Shown piece after piece: positions 36,155 through 45,785 of a stretch of DNA of 64,000 nt (its first letter is position 1; each line of letters opens with the position of its first letter). The notes below the pieces were generated by a model. The model was given only the letters and a program-made list of their open reading frames with translations. It did not search any database and was not told the DNA's origin. The position numbers and the translations under genes are program-made. Origin of the DNA: Labrenzia sp. THAF82 (GTDB lineage Bacteria > Pseudomonadota > Alphaproteobacteria > Rhizobiales > Stappiaceae); the NCBI RefSeq assembly GCF_009363435.1, contig NZ_CP045354.1:6331016-6395015 (forward strand), given 5' to 3'.

Positions 36155-37771
36155 TCAATCTATACGCGAGTCGCGGTTGTATTGTGAGATACCCGCAAAT
36201 ACTACCAATGCGATTGAAATAATCAGCACGGGCAAGTCGCCAAATACCCCATAGAGAGTTTTGCCTAACCTCTGCGGAAGCTGCCCGTCTATCACTCCCT
36301 TTTCGAAGATATCAAGCTTGCGAATGACTTCACCCTTGCCGTCAACAATGGCGGAAATCCCAGTGTTTGCGGCTCTAATCATCGGAAGCCCCGTTTCGAT
36401 CGCCCGAAACCTTGCCTGAGCAAAATGTTGATAAGGCCCAGGAGTGTGACCAAACCAGGCATCATTGGTTACATTCAAGAGAAAATCGGGGCCGTCTTCA
36501 GCCCCTGAAACACTTCCCGGAAAGATTGCTTCATAGCAAATCAGAGGTAGAAACCTGGAACCCTGAGAAACACTGAGCGGTCGGCGTTGATAACCCGGGC
36601 TGAACCCTCCCGGAAGTCCGGCAAGATTGGTAATGCCAAGACTTTCCAGAAAGGATCTGAAGGGAACGAACTCACCAAAGGGAACGAGCCTGACCTTATC
36701 GTAGATGCCCTTCACAGCCCCGTCCCCGTCGACGACATAAACGCTGTTGAAGTATTCTGTTCCCCGTGGTCCGGCCTCGGCGCGGACGGCGCCCAAAACA
36801 AGCTCGGTGTTGTCCGTGAGCACTTGCGCGATCCGGAACATTGCGCCCGGTTCCTGCGTCAGCAAAAAGGGTACCGCCGATTCCGGCCATATCACGACGC
36901 GCTCCTGCCCAACGCGCGCATCGCCGCCGAGCGGTGCAGCAGTCATATCAAGAAATGTCCGGAAAATGAGATCTCTGAATTCGGGCTGCCATTTGTCCTG
37001 CTGGTCAATAGACGGCTGCACGACGCGCACATCCAGGTCGGAGGCCTTGGTCTCAATCGTCTGAAGCCTGTATGTTCCGTAGCCGGCCATAACAAACAGC
37101 ATTGTCGCCGCAAGACCGACAACCGACATCCGTTGTCGCAACGGTTTGGTATCTGCAAGGACTGCTGGGGCGGAAAAGATGGCGACAATCAAAAACGTCA
37201 AACCATAAATTCCAATCACGCTCGCTGTCTGAGACAGTGTCAAAGACCCGGAAAATCCATATCCGAAAGCATTCCAGGGGAACCCCGTCAGAACATGGCC
37301 CCGCAACCAATCTGCCAACGTCAGACACGCAGCAAGAAGCAGAATGCGCCGGAACCGGTCGCTCCAGAACAGCGCAGAAAGAGCTGTTCCGATACCGGTG
37401 AAGAGCGCCAGACCGATCGGCATCGCCAGAACCGCAAAGGGCATCAGCCAGGCGAAACGCTCGGCTTCGACCAAAAACGCTGCCCCAATCCACCAAAGAC
37501 TAGCGAGAAAATAGCCGAAGCCGAAGAGCCAGCCCAAACCAAACCCGGTTCGGAAGCGCCTCAGGGACCCACCGGGAACCGTCTCCAAGGCACCATCCAG
37601 AAGCCAGACCAGGCATGGGAATGTAACCAGGAGGACAATCGGCAGATTGTATGGAGGCAGCGCGAGAGCTGAAAGGGCTCCACAGGCAATGCACAACAGC
37701 CATCGCTGCCAACCCCACGCCAAAAGAAAATAATTGGGCAGGGCGGACAGCCGTTGAGACAACCAATGCAT
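36155..37771 (-). CDS. lnt: Apolipoprotein N-acyltransferase
   Basis: Inner-membrane enzyme that adds the third acyl chain to lipoproteins. 538 residues: eight or so N-terminal membrane helices (ACGALSALALPPYNLPIVLL onwards), then a periplasmic nitrilase domain. The catalytic triad is visible: Glu in WPESAVPF, Lys in YDKVRLVPFGE, Cys in ICYEAIFP. A final TM helix (VLIISIALVVFAGI) closes the protein. Downstream of the corC-like gene by about 95 bp, as in many rhizobia and in E. coli ybeZYX-lnt. Confidence 0.96.
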   Translation of the reverse strand: MHWLSQRLSALPNYFLLAWGWQRWLLCIACGALSALALPPYNLPIVLLVTFPCLVWLLDGALETVPGGSLRRFRTGFGLGWLFGFGYFLASLWWIGAAFLVEAERFAWLMPFAVLAMPIGLALFTGIGTALSALFWSDRFRRILLLAACLTLADWLRGHVLTGFPWNAFGYGFSGSLTLSQTASVIGIYGLTFLIVAIFSAPAVLADTKPLRQRMSVVGLAATMLFVMAGYGTYRLQTIETKASDLDVRVVQPSIDQQDKWQPEFRDLIFRTFLDMTAAPLGGDARVGQERVVIWPESAVPFLLTQEPGAMFRIAQVLTDNTELVLGAVRAEAGPRGTEYFNSVYVVDGDGAVKGIYDKVRLVPFGEFVPFRSFLESLGITNLAGLPGGFSPGYQRRPLSVSQGSRFLPLICYEAIFPGSVSGAEDGPDFLLNVTNDAWFGHTPGPYQHFAQARFRAIETGLPMIRAANTGISAIVDGKGEVIRKLDIFEKGVIDGQLPQRLGKTLYGVFGDLPVLIISIALVVFAGISQYNRDSRID

Positions 37772-37865
37772 CAGAAACCTAATCCCCTTTGAAGTGCCTT
37801 GGAGCTTTGTCGGCTCCAGGCAGGAGGGTCAAGGGTTTATTGCCTGATATCGAAGCACTGACGCA

Positions 37866-39095
37866 TCAACCGCTCGTGCCGGAGACGGATTTGCGTGCTG
37901 GTTCTTTCGCCGGATCTCGTTCAGAAGCGCTTTGGGTTGCCTCGCCCTGGGCTTGTTCCGAAGTCGGCTGGTCGCTCCGTTTATTGCGCCGCCGAAGCTC
38001 CTGAGGCCGAATTTCGGTCCGGCGGCGACGGATCTTCAAACGCTTGATCCTCCGGGGATCGGCGTCCATCACTTCGAATTCAAAACCCGGGACCTCTTTG
38101 GGCACAAACAGCAATTCGCCACGTACAGGAACCCGTCCTATCGAGACATAAAGCAGGCCGCCCAGGGTATCGACATCCTCAGAGATTTCACCGCCGGTCA
38201 GCCGCGTACCGAGAGCTTCATCCAGTTCTTTCAGTGGTAGGCGCGGGTCAGCGGTCCAAACGCCTTCCCCCTCGAGAGCGAGCATGGATTCTTCGTCCTC
38301 ATCATGCTCATCTTCAATGTCACCGACCACTTCTTCGACGAGGTCCTCCAATGAAACCAGCCCGTCCGTGCCACCATACTCATCAATGACCAACGCCATC
38401 TGGATCCGTCCGGCTTGCATTTTCGCCATCAGGTCCGTTGCCGGCATGGAGGGTGGGACAAACAGGAGGTCCCGCAACAGATCCGTTTCCTTCAGCGAAA
38501 CCGACAGATCGACACTGGACAGGTCGAGATCCGGCCTGTTGTGACCATTTCGGGCACTGCCATTGAGGCTGTCAGGTTGTGTCTCGGTTGCATCCTCACC
38601 GTTTTCCACAGTAGTTGCAGGGCGGTTTTGCGCACCGCGCTCCGCGATAAAGGACATGACATCCTTTATGTGGATCATGCCACGCGGATCATCGAGCGTG
38701 TCTTCGTAGACTGGCATGCGGGAGTGGCCACTTGTCTGAAACAATTCCATGACACGACTGAGGCTGGTATCGAAATCAACTGCGTCGATATCCGCACGCG
38801 GGATCATGGCGTCCTCGACCCGCAATTCTCTCAGGCGAAGAATATTTCCCAGAAGCAGACGTTCTTCCGGCGAAAAGGCTGCATCATCGCCGCCCTCGCG
38901 CGCGAGTTCGTCTTCAAGGTTTTCGCGCAGGCTCGAAGAGTGTCGCCCCAAGCGCAACACGCGTTTGAGCTTATCCAGAAAGGCCGCAGATCGCTGCGGC
39001 TTCATCTCTTGCGGGTCTTCCCCTTCCGGGGACTGTCCTGAGGAAGCGGCCTTGGGCTCGCTTGCAGGACTTTCAGGTTCACTTACGTCCATCAT
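37866..39095 (-). CDS. CorC/HlyC-type CBS-domain protein
   Basis: A 409-residue protein of the hemolysin C / CorC family, which modulates Mg/Co efflux in enterobacteria. Pair of CBS domains: first in VEDAMIPRADIDAVDFDTSL and SGHSRMPVYEDTLDD; second in FVPPSMPATDLMAKM with VIDEYGGTDGLVSLEDLVEE. About 45 Asn/Asp/Ser-rich residues are inserted between them, more than in E. coli CorC. The C-terminal transporter-associated domain is present (DTLGGLLYVSIGRVPVRGE), followed by a basic/charged tail. No DUF21 membrane part, so a cytoplasmic form. Confidence 0.92.
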   Translation of the reverse strand: MMDVSEPESPASEPKAASSGQSPEGEDPQEMKPQRSAAFLDKLKRVLRLGRHSSSLRENLEDELAREGGDDAAFSPEERLLLGNILRLRELRVEDAMIPRADIDAVDFDTSLSRVMELFQTSGHSRMPVYEDTLDDPRGMIHIKDVMSFIAERGAQNRPATTVENGEDATETQPDSLNGSARNGHNRPDLDLSSVDLSVSLKETDLLRDLLFVPPSMPATDLMAKMQAGRIQMALVIDEYGGTDGLVSLEDLVEEVVGDIEDEHDEDEESMLALEGEGVWTADPRLPLKELDEALGTRLTGGEISEDVDTLGGLLYVSIGRVPVRGELLFVPKEVPGFEFEVMDADPRRIKRLKIRRRRTEIRPQELRRRNKRSDQPTSEQAQGEATQSASERDPAKEPARKSVSGTSG

Positions 39096-39131
39096 CCATC
39101 AATACAAGAACGCCACATGACATGATGCCAT

Positions 39132-39647
39132 TTAACTGCCTTCCGCCACAAGTGGCCTGTCAGCGTAAGGGTCATCAATGCCTATAGTGGCCAATATGGT
39201 TTTCTCAAGGCTCTCCATCAGTTCAGCCTCATCATTTTCCTGATGATCATAATCGAAAAGATGCAGCAAACCGTGAACTGTCAAATGGGAAAGGTGATCG
39301 TCAAATTCAATTCCCAGTTCTTCTGCTTCGCGCGTTATGGTTTCAAAAGCAAATACAAGATCGCCCAAAAGCGGTCCATAAACATCATCTTGCGGATCAC
39401 TGCCAGGAAATGACAGCACATTTGTCGGCTTGTCCTTTTCTCGCCATTCCCTGTTCAATTTGCGGATCGCATCATCGTCAGTGAATAAAAGCGACACCTC
39501 AGATCCGCGCTGAACCTCAAGGTCCGTCGCCGCAAATGCAGCTGCGACCGCTCGCGTGACAATCTTTTCCAAGCGAGTTTCATCTGACCAACCAACCGCC
39601 TCGATCGACAGATCGATTTGAAACCCTTCCGGCAAGCTACCCGACAT
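39132..39647 (-). CDS. ybeY: Endoribonuclease/rRNA maturation factor YbeY
   Basis: Metal-dependent RNase in 16S rRNA 3' maturation and ribosome quality control. 171 residues. The zinc motif H3XH5XH is complete in HGLLHLFDYDH. LNREWREKDKPTNVLSFP is the other conserved segment. It lies 15 bp after phoH and 36 bp before the corC-like gene. Confidence 0.96.
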   Translation of the reverse strand: MSGSLPEGFQIDLSIEAVGWSDETRLEKIVTRAVAAAFAATDLEVQRGSEVSLLFTDDDAIRKLNREWREKDKPTNVLSFPGSDPQDDVYGPLLGDLVFAFETITREAEELGIEFDDHLSHLTVHGLLHLFDYDHQENDEAELMESLEKTILATIGIDDPYADRPLVAEGS

Positions 39648-39662
39648 TCTTTGCCCCGGCTC

Positions 39663-40796
39663 TCAGGACGCTGCGGCTTCACGCGGTCTTGGCGGAGCTC
39701 CATCCTGACCATTGTCGCGGTTGCGTTCGTTGAACCGGCGCTCACGTGCCACAGATTCTTCTCGGGAGGCGTTGTCATAGGCGGTGACGATGCGTCCGAC
39801 CAACTCATGGCGAACAACATCGGTCTCGTTGAAACGAATATGCGCAACCGCCTCGATGTCTGTCAAAAGGCCCAGAGCCTCACGCAGACCTGATTTCTGA
39901 CCTGCAGGCAAATCGATCTGACTTGGATCACCTGTCACGATCATCTTGGAACCTTCCCCCAGTCGGGTCAGGAACATCTTCATCTGCATCGACGTGGTGT
40001 TCTGCGCTTCATCAAGCAATACCACGGCATTCGACAACGTGCGGCCGCGCATGAAAGCGAGCGGTGCAACTTCGATCATACCGGACTGCAGCCCGCGATC
40101 CACTTTTTCGGCAGGCATCATCTCGTAAAGCGCATCATAGATCGGCCGCAGATAAGGATCGACCTTGTCCTTCATTTCGCCAGGCAAAAAGCCTAGACGC
40201 TCGCCAGCCTCAACGGCGGGGCGGGAAAGGATCAGTCGAGCAACGTCGCCGCGTTCCAGAAGGGCAGCCGCATATGCGACAGCCAGAAAGGTCTTGCCTG
40301 TACCGGCGGGACCTGTTCCGAAAATCAAATCCGCCCGATCCATGGCGCGAATATAGGCGTCCTGGGTTGGCGTTCGAGCGACAATTGTTTTCCGGCGCGT
40401 CGCGATCTGCGCAAAGGCCAGGCGCGACTTCGGCTCCAAGGTTGGCAACGGCAATTGTGCTTCGGCAGCCGCCGCCATACGCAGGGCGCCGTCCACGTCA
40501 CCTGGATGAATTTCCTGACCCTGCAACAATCTTTGATACATCGCCTCAAGCGCGGTGCGTGCCTGTGCGCATCCGGCACGCGACCCTTTCAGCGTCACCT
40601 GATTGCCGCGCGCAATGGCGTCAATTCCGAGCCGCTGCTCGATCAGCGCAAGGTTCTGGTCAAACTGCCCGAACAGGTCTCCGATCAGCCGGTTGTCTTC
40701 AAAAGCAAGGACAATGTGGGTCATATCGGAGGCCGAGGCGGCGGAAGAAGATTGATCCGTGGACTTGCGGGAAGAAGATTGGCTGTCGCGCGTCAA
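39663..40796 (-). CDS. PhoH-family ATPase (YbeZ)
   Basis: A cytoplasmic P-loop ATPase that works with YbeY in RNA metabolism. Walker A is GPAGTGKTFLAVA; Walker B and sensor regions are VVLLDEAQNTT and MIVTGDPSQIDLP. The N-terminal 100 residues hold a KH-like domain (RLGIDAIARGNQVTLKGSR). I chose TTG 40796 because AGGAG lies at correct distance; earlier in-frame codons lie inside the miaB coding end and lack a site. Close to miaB (16 bp) and ybeY. Confidence 0.93.
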   Translation of the reverse strand: MTRDSQSSSRKSTDQSSSAASASDMTHIVLAFEDNRLIGDLFGQFDQNLALIEQRLGIDAIARGNQVTLKGSRAGCAQARTALEAMYQRLLQGQEIHPGDVDGALRMAAAAEAQLPLPTLEPKSRLAFAQIATRRKTIVARTPTQDAYIRAMDRADLIFGTGPAGTGKTFLAVAYAAALLERGDVARLILSRPAVEAGERLGFLPGEMKDKVDPYLRPIYDALYEMMPAEKVDRGLQSGMIEVAPLAFMRGRTLSNAVVLLDEAQNTTSMQMKMFLTRLGEGSKMIVTGDPSQIDLPAGQKSGLREALGLLTDIEAVAHIRFNETDVVRHELVGRIVTAYDNASREESVARERRFNERNRDNGQDGAPPRPREAAAS

Positions 40797-40812
40797 ATGA
40801 CGTCTCCTGTTC

Positions 40813-42288
40813 TCAACCGGCTTTCGCCTGGATGGCGCCGGCATCGTCTCGTTCATCTTGCCCGGCATTCAGCCGTCCGAACAGCGAATTAGGTCCGATC
40901 TCTACGATTTCCACCGCTTGTACACTGCCAATCAGGCTTTCCGGTGCGTCCAGCTGAACTGGCTGCAGCCAGGGAGACTTGCCAACAAGCTGCCCCGGAT
41001 TTCGACCTTTCTTTTCCAAAAGGACATCGCAGGTCATACCAAGCCGGGAAGCGTTAAAGGCTTTTTGCTGCTCGCTCACAAGTGCCTGCAATTGGGCAAG
41101 ACGCTCGGACTTGAGATCTTCCGGCACCTGGTCGTCCATCGTCGCTCCGGGCGTGCCAGGGCGCTGACTGTATTTGAATGAAAACGCAGAGCCGTATTCG
41201 ACGCGCCGGATCAGATCCATCGTGTCCTCAAAATCCTGGTCCGTCTCACCTGGAAACCCGACTATAAAGTCACCGGACAGCGCAATATCGGGTGTCGCTT
41301 CCCGAATCCTGTCGATCAAGCGGAAATAGTCGTCGCGTGTGTGACGCCGGTTCATCGATTTCAGGATCTTGTCAGAGCCGGACTGCACCGGCAGATGCAA
41401 ATAAGGCATCAAGGTCTTCAGGTCCCGGTGTGCATCAATCAGGTCGTCATCCATGTCACGCGGGTGGCTCGTGGTGTAACGCAACCGGTCAAGGCCGTCG
41501 ATCTCCGACAAGCGGCGCAGCAACTTTCCCAGACCCCAGGTGGTTCCGTCCTGCGCTTCGCCGTGAAAAGCATTTACGTTCTGCCCGAGCAAGGTCACTT
41601 CACGAACCCCGGCTGACGCCATGCGTTCGGCTTCCGTGACAATCTGCGCAACAGACCGGGACACTTCTGCGCCGCGCGTATAGGGCACAACACAGAAAGT
41701 GCAGAATTTGTCACACCCTTCCTGCACTGTCAGGAAGGCAGAAGGCGGTCGTTTCAGAACCGGCTTTTCCGCATTTGCCGACAGATGATTGAACTTTGCG
41801 TCGATGTCGAACTCGGTCTCGACGATTTTCGATCCCTGCCGGGCTTTCGACAGCAGTTCAGGAAGCTGATGGTAGCTTTGTGGCCCGACAACCAGATCAA
41901 CGATCGGTGCGCGCCTGGAAATTTCTTCGCCTTCGGCCTGCGCCACGCAGCCCGCGACACCGACCATCATTTCCTTACCTGACTTAGACCTTGCTTCCTT
42001 TACCTTGCGGATCCGGCCGAGCTCGGAATAGACCTTCTCTGCGGCCTTCTCACGAATATGACAGGTGTTCAGGATGACGAGGTCGGCATCTTCCATATCA
42101 TCGGTCGCCTTAAACCCTTCCGGTGCCAGCACGTCTGTCATGCGCTCACTGTCATAGACATTCATCTGACAGCCGTAGGTGCGAACGAAAACCTTGCGGG
42201 TGTTGGTCAACTCTTCGGGCGCTGTATTTTCTGACGCGGGTACGGCAGATGTGGTCGTTTCAGCTTCTAGGTCCGGGCGGCTGGTCAT
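40813..42288 (-). CDS. miaB: tRNA-2-methylthio-N6-dimethylallyladenosine synthase
   Basis: Radical-SAM methylthiotransferase that modifies i6A37 of tRNAs reading UNN codons. 491 residues. N-terminal UPF0004 domain with FVRTYGCQMNVYDS and LNTCHIREKA (three Cys for the auxiliary cluster), radical SAM motif CDKFCTFCVVPYTRG, and a C-terminal TRAM domain. The 45-residue N-terminal extension and a charged tail are longer than in E. coli. First gene of miaB-phoH-ybeY-corC-lnt, 127 bp after plsC. Confidence 0.97.
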   Translation of the reverse strand: MTSRPDLEAETTTSAVPASENTAPEELTNTRKVFVRTYGCQMNVYDSERMTDVLAPEGFKATDDMEDADLVILNTCHIREKAAEKVYSELGRIRKVKEARSKSGKEMMVGVAGCVAQAEGEEISRRAPIVDLVVGPQSYHQLPELLSKARQGSKIVETEFDIDAKFNHLSANAEKPVLKRPPSAFLTVQEGCDKFCTFCVVPYTRGAEVSRSVAQIVTEAERMASAGVREVTLLGQNVNAFHGEAQDGTTWGLGKLLRRLSEIDGLDRLRYTTSHPRDMDDDLIDAHRDLKTLMPYLHLPVQSGSDKILKSMNRRHTRDDYFRLIDRIREATPDIALSGDFIVGFPGETDQDFEDTMDLIRRVEYGSAFSFKYSQRPGTPGATMDDQVPEDLKSERLAQLQALVSEQQKAFNASRLGMTCDVLLEKKGRNPGQLVGKSPWLQPVQLDAPESLIGSVQAVEIVEIGPNSLFGRLNAGQDERDDAGAIQAKAG

Positions 42289-42415
42289 TCGTTCCTCGTG
42301 GCCATCTTTTCGAGGCCGTCATGTCATGAGTGCCGGTGCCTTTGGCGGGGGAACTTCATTCCCTCTCGCTTAAATCAGTCTCGTCTTTTCTTTCAAAACG
42401 AGGTGCACCAGAAAT

Positions 42416-43282
42416 TCAGGCGCCAGCTTTACCGGTTTTTTCTGCATTTGAGAAGAACTCGAAAGCCTCGAGATCATCTGTTTGTTCACTTTCAAGCGGC
42501 TTTTGAAGCAAGGAGGCAATCGTCATTGCCCTCACATCCCGCTCAAGCTTTCGGGTCAACGCTTTCCGGTCAGTGTCCTTGTCGACTAGAACGGGGTCTC
42601 CCCAGCGAACGATCACGTCCAGCGCTCCACGCGAAAAAATACCCCAAAGGTGACCAGGCAGCTCCATATCGCCATACCAGGCAACGTGAGGTCGATGTGC
42701 CCGGCCCATCGGAAGGCCATAAAAACCCTGATAAGCCACCGAAAGTGGTTGAACCCAAACCCTGGACGCTTCATCAGACCCGACGGCTCTGGTGGCCGCA
42801 CCAAGCAGAGCAGACCGGAAAGGCAGCACACAGTTACCGTCGTTGGACGTACCTTCAGCAAAGAGCACCATTGCATCGCCTTGCGCCATCCGATCCGCAA
42901 TCTCATCGGCGACCTGAGCCGTCTCGGAGCGTCGCGTTCTGTTGACGAAAACCGTGCGTTGCAACTTGGCCAGAAGTCCGAAGACCGGCCAGCCAGACAC
43001 TTCAGACTTCGCAATGAAGGAGAGCGGCATCAGCGATCCGAGAACAGCGATATCCACCCAGGACACATGGTTGGCCGCGATCAGCATGGGCCGGTCGATC
43101 GAAGGCTCACCAATCTGTTTGATCTTGATGCCTACCAGCCGGGTTGCAATGCGATGCCAGATTTCGGGCAGTTTTCGTTGCACTGGCAGCCGGAATTTGA
43201 TGGCAATCCACTGCAATGGGATGAGGACCAACGAGACGACCGTCAAAAGAAAAATGATGATGCCTGCCTTGATCTCAGCCAT
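42416..43282 (-). CDS. plsC: 1-acyl-glycerol-3-phosphate acyltransferase family protein
   Basis: Membrane-associated acyltransferase of phospholipid synthesis, 288 residues. It has a hydrophobic N-terminus (IIIFLLTVVSLVLIPLQWIA), the catalytic NHVSWVD (HX4D), and the substrate motif FAEGTSNDG. The family also includes ornithine-lipid OlsA-type acyltransferases, which this could be. It overlaps the fur-family stop by eight bases, so coupled translation is likely. Confidence 0.9.
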   Translation of the reverse strand: MAEIKAGIIIFLLTVVSLVLIPLQWIAIKFRLPVQRKLPEIWHRIATRLVGIKIKQIGEPSIDRPMLIAANHVSWVDIAVLGSLMPLSFIAKSEVSGWPVFGLLAKLQRTVFVNRTRRSETAQVADEIADRMAQGDAMVLFAEGTSNDGNCVLPFRSALLGAATRAVGSDEASRVWVQPLSVAYQGFYGLPMGRAHRPHVAWYGDMELPGHLWGIFSRGALDVIVRWGDPVLVDKDTDRKALTRKLERDVRAMTIASLLQKPLESEQTDDLEAFEFFSNAEKTGKAGA

Positions 43283-43724
43283 CGCCCTTGTCGTCCTTGG
43301 AAGCGCTCAGCGGAACCCCATAGAGTTCCAACCTGTGGTCTACCAGCTTGTAGCCGAGCTTCTTTGCAATGAATTCCTGCAGGGCCTCGATTTCTTCGTT
43401 CCGGAACTCGATGACCTGCCCGGAGCGTAAATCGATCAGGTGGTCATGATGTTCATCCGGAACCGTTTCATAGCGTGATCGGCCATCGCGGAAATCATGC
43501 CGCTCGATCATGCCGGCATCTTCGAACAGCTTTACGGTGCGATAGACGGTCGAGATGGAAATACCCGGATCGATTGCGACGGACCTGCGATAGAGCTCTT
43601 CCACGTCCGGGTGTTCTTCAGAGGCTTCCTGGATGACCATTGCAATGACACGCCGCTGTTCCGTCATGCGCATGCCCTTGGCTATGCACAACTCTGCGAG
43701 CGTAGGTTGCCGGTCGTCCGTCAT
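43275..43724 (-). CDS. Fur-family metal regulator
   Basis: A 149-residue winged-helix regulator. The DNA-binding part is MRMTEQRRVIAMVIQEASEEHPDVEELY with ISISTVYRTVKLFEDAGMIE (given here as two stretches). The dimerisation domain keeps HHDHLIDLRSG. The C-terminal CxxC pairs of the structural zinc site are absent; only one Cys (ELCIAKGM) occurs in the whole protein. This fits Fur/Mur-type alphaproteobacterial regulators, which may sense manganese or iron; metal cannot be assigned. ATG 43724 has AGGCGG upstream. Neighbours are rimI upstream and plsC downstream. Confidence 0.92.
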   Translation of the reverse strand: MTDDRQPTLAELCIAKGMRMTEQRRVIAMVIQEASEEHPDVEELYRRSVAIDPGISISTVYRTVKLFEDAGMIERHDFRDGRSRYETVPDEHHDHLIDLRSGQVIEFRNEEIEALQEFIAKKLGYKLVDHRLELYGVPLSASKDDKGDG

Positions 43725-43767
43725 CAAAAGCCGCCTAAGGTCCAATTGCAGTTTCGTGCTACAGCGC

Positions 43768-44256
43768 TTAGCGAAGATCGATGCGCATGACAAGCGCCGT
43801 ACCGTCGCCGCCGCTTTCACTGTAGTAGCCCTTGCGCTTGCCGACCTCTTTGAAACCGAGCCCGCGATAGAGAAGCAGGGCGGCTTCATTCGCGGCATCC
43901 ACTTCCAGAAACAGATGACTGCACCGCTCGGCGTAAAGCCGGAACAAGGAGGCTTCCATGAGCTTTTTTCCAACGCCGCGGCCGCGTTGTCTGGGCTGTA
44001 CCGCAATTGTGATGACTTCCGCTTCGTCGGCAACTGTGCGCAGAACAACAAATCCAAGCGGCGCCCGTGTTCCATAAGGGCTGGCTCTGCGCGCAACCAA
44101 TATCGTCACACCATCTTGCGCTTTCATCCGCCCGAATTCGTCGGCGTGCCAGTTGTGTGCGAAAGATGCGGCGTGAATCTCGGCAATCTTGGGCAGATCC
44201 TCGTCCAGCGCCTCTTCAACGACCGGCGGCTGGGTCCAGAACCACCAAAAACTCAT
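43768..44256 (-). CDS. rimI: Ribosomal-protein-alanine N-acetyltransferase RimI
   Basis: GNAT enzyme that acetylates the N-terminus of ribosomal protein S18. 162 residues. Acetyl-CoA loop PRQRGRGVGKKLMEA, then LFLEVDAANEAALLLYRGLGF, the typical beta5-helix segment. Start overlaps the tsaB stop by four bases; the tsaB-rimI pair is a widespread operon. Confidence 0.93.
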   Translation of the reverse strand: MSFWWFWTQPPVVEEALDEDLPKIAEIHAASFAHNWHADEFGRMKAQDGVTILVARRASPYGTRAPLGFVVLRTVADEAEVITIAVQPRQRGRGVGKKLMEASLFRLYAERCSHLFLEVDAANEAALLLYRGLGFKEVGKRKGYYSESGGDGTALVMRIDLR

Positions 44257-44930
44257 TGCCGCTCAATCCTTCCCCTGGTTTGCGGTTTTGCGTCCGGGGG
44301 CCGCAAATACAGCGGCGAAGGAGACGAAACGACGGGATCCGCAGTCAACCCGAGCTCAGCAACATCCCGGATACCCGGAAATCCACTCACGGACAAGACA
44401 CGCTCACGAGGCAATCCCAATCCATCGGCGATTTTGTCAGCTGCCGAGCCCGCCAACCTTACTTGGTCAGGCAAGTCACCTGCAAGATCCTGCAAGGAGC
44501 GCACGGCCGCCTGACCTGCAGGAAATCCGTCTGCGTCAAACTCCTGACAATAGACTTCGTCACCCTTTCCGGTCAGTGCGACCAGGATCGGCGCCCCGCC
44601 ATCCTGAGGTGCCGCTGCCCGCGCAATCGCGGCCAGGGTCGTGATCCCGACAACGGGTTTTCCAAGCACAAGCCCAAAACCACGAGCAACGGAAAGTCCA
44701 ACGCGAAGACCTGTAAAACTGCCGGGACCAACAGTCACCACGACCCGGTCCAGGTCTGCAAATGCAGTCGATGTCTCGGCCATGACCTCACCAATCATGT
44801 CCATCAATGCTTCTGCGTGGCCACGGCCGATTTCTTCCATACATGCCTCAAAGCATGCGGTATCAGCGCCGTCATCAAGGACAGCGGCCGCGCAATTTGC
44901 AAGGGCAGTGTCTATCGCTAGAACGCGCAT
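44253..44930 (-). CDS. tsaB: tRNA threonylcarbamoyladenosine biosynthesis protein TsaB
   Basis: Non-catalytic partner of TsaD in making t6A37. 225 residues with an ASKHA fold: LAIDTALANCAAAVLDDG at the start, GPGSFTGLRVGLSVARGF in the middle. ATG 44930 opens directly into the domain. It lies downstream of the nfu terminator, so its promoter should be between 44931 and 45056. Confidence 0.94.
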   Translation of the reverse strand: MRVLAIDTALANCAAAVLDDGADTACFEACMEEIGRGHAEALMDMIGEVMAETSTAFADLDRVVVTVGPGSFTGLRVGLSVARGFGLVLGKPVVGITTLAAIARAAAPQDGGAPILVALTGKGDEVYCQEFDADGFPAGQAAVRSLQDLAGDLPDQVRLAGSAADKIADGLGLPRERVLSVSGFPGIRDVAELGLTADPVVSSPSPLYLRPPDAKPQTRGRIERQ

Positions 44931-45050
44931 ACCGGATCAACCATAAGTCTCGCTGCTTATGCCACTACCGCGTGACCTGAGATATGTCGAGCCAAGCTTT
45001 GGGCCTAAGTCCAATGGGGGGCTTGCGTTCCACAAAGAAAGCGAGTCGGA

Positions 45051-45084
45051 AATAAAAACGGCCCGGCGATAAGGCCGGGCCGTT
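45051..45084 (-). terminator. Terminator of the NFU gene
   Basis: Perfect 11-bp stem AACGGCCCGGC / GCCGGGCCGTT (45057-45067 with 45074-45084), loop of six, followed on the minus strand by TTTATT. Confidence 0.87.
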
Positions 45085-45105
45085 GAAATCGAAAGAGAAT
45101 TTCGT

Positions 45106-45663
45106 TCAGATCGGTCGAACTTCCTCAACCTCGGGAACAAAGTGGCGCAGCAGATTTTGGATACCGTGCTGTAATGTTGCCGTTGAAGAAGGGCAGCCGG
45201 CGCACGCGCCGCGCATGGAAAGATAGACAATTCCTTCCTTGAATCCCTTGAAGGTGATGTCTCCACCATCCTGAGCAACGGCCGGACGAACGCGCGTTTC
45301 AAGGAGTTCCTTGATCGTTTTGACAGTGTCTGTGTCACCTTCTTCGAAGAATTCACCTTCTTCGGTGTCTTCTGCCTGGCCGGCCGTCATGACCGGTTGG
45401 CCCGACATGAATTGTTCCATGATGACACCAAGGATCGCCGGCTTCATGTGCTGCCAGTCGGTTTGGTCCTTTGTCACCGTGACGAAGTCGTGACCGAAGA
45501 AGACAGCCACAACACCGGGAACATCAAAAAGTTTTTCCGCCAGAGGCGAAGCGCCCGCATCTGCCCTTGAGCGGAAGTCATATGTGCCCTCTGGCAAAAC
45601 GACCTTGCCCGGCAGGAATTTCAACGTGGCCGGATTGGGGGTAGCTTCCGTTTGAATGAACAT
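45106..45663 (-). CDS. NFU-type iron-sulfur cluster scaffold
   Basis: About 185 residues. N-terminal Nfu domain (MFIQTEATPNPATLKFLPGK) and C-terminal NifU-like domain with the cluster-binding CAGC in MRGACAGCPSSTATLQHGIQ. Transfers [4Fe-4S] clusters to target proteins. ATG 45663 follows AAGGACG. It is monocistronic, with its own terminator and an upstream sequence that matches alphaproteobacterial heat-shock promoters. Confidence 0.95.
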   Translation of the reverse strand: MFIQTEATPNPATLKFLPGKVVLPEGTYDFRSRADAGASPLAEKLFDVPGVVAVFFGHDFVTVTKDQTDWQHMKPAILGVIMEQFMSGQPVMTAGQAEDTEEGEFFEEGDTDTVKTIKELLETRVRPAVAQDGGDITFKGFKEGIVYLSMRGACAGCPSSTATLQHGIQNLLRHFVPEVEEVRPI

Positions 45664-45785
45664 GATCGTCGTCCTTGCGTTTCTGAAACGCGCCCGAATT
45701 AAGCGGGTGTCCTGCGCCTCTCCATATCGCAAAACACCGATGAGTTCTTTTAGACCATATCGTAGCAGTTTGGAACCGTTAAAAA

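Noticed and set aside
36587..37672. 361-codon plus-strand frame
   Set aside because: Antisense to lnt; very Arg/Pro/Gln-rich with no family features.
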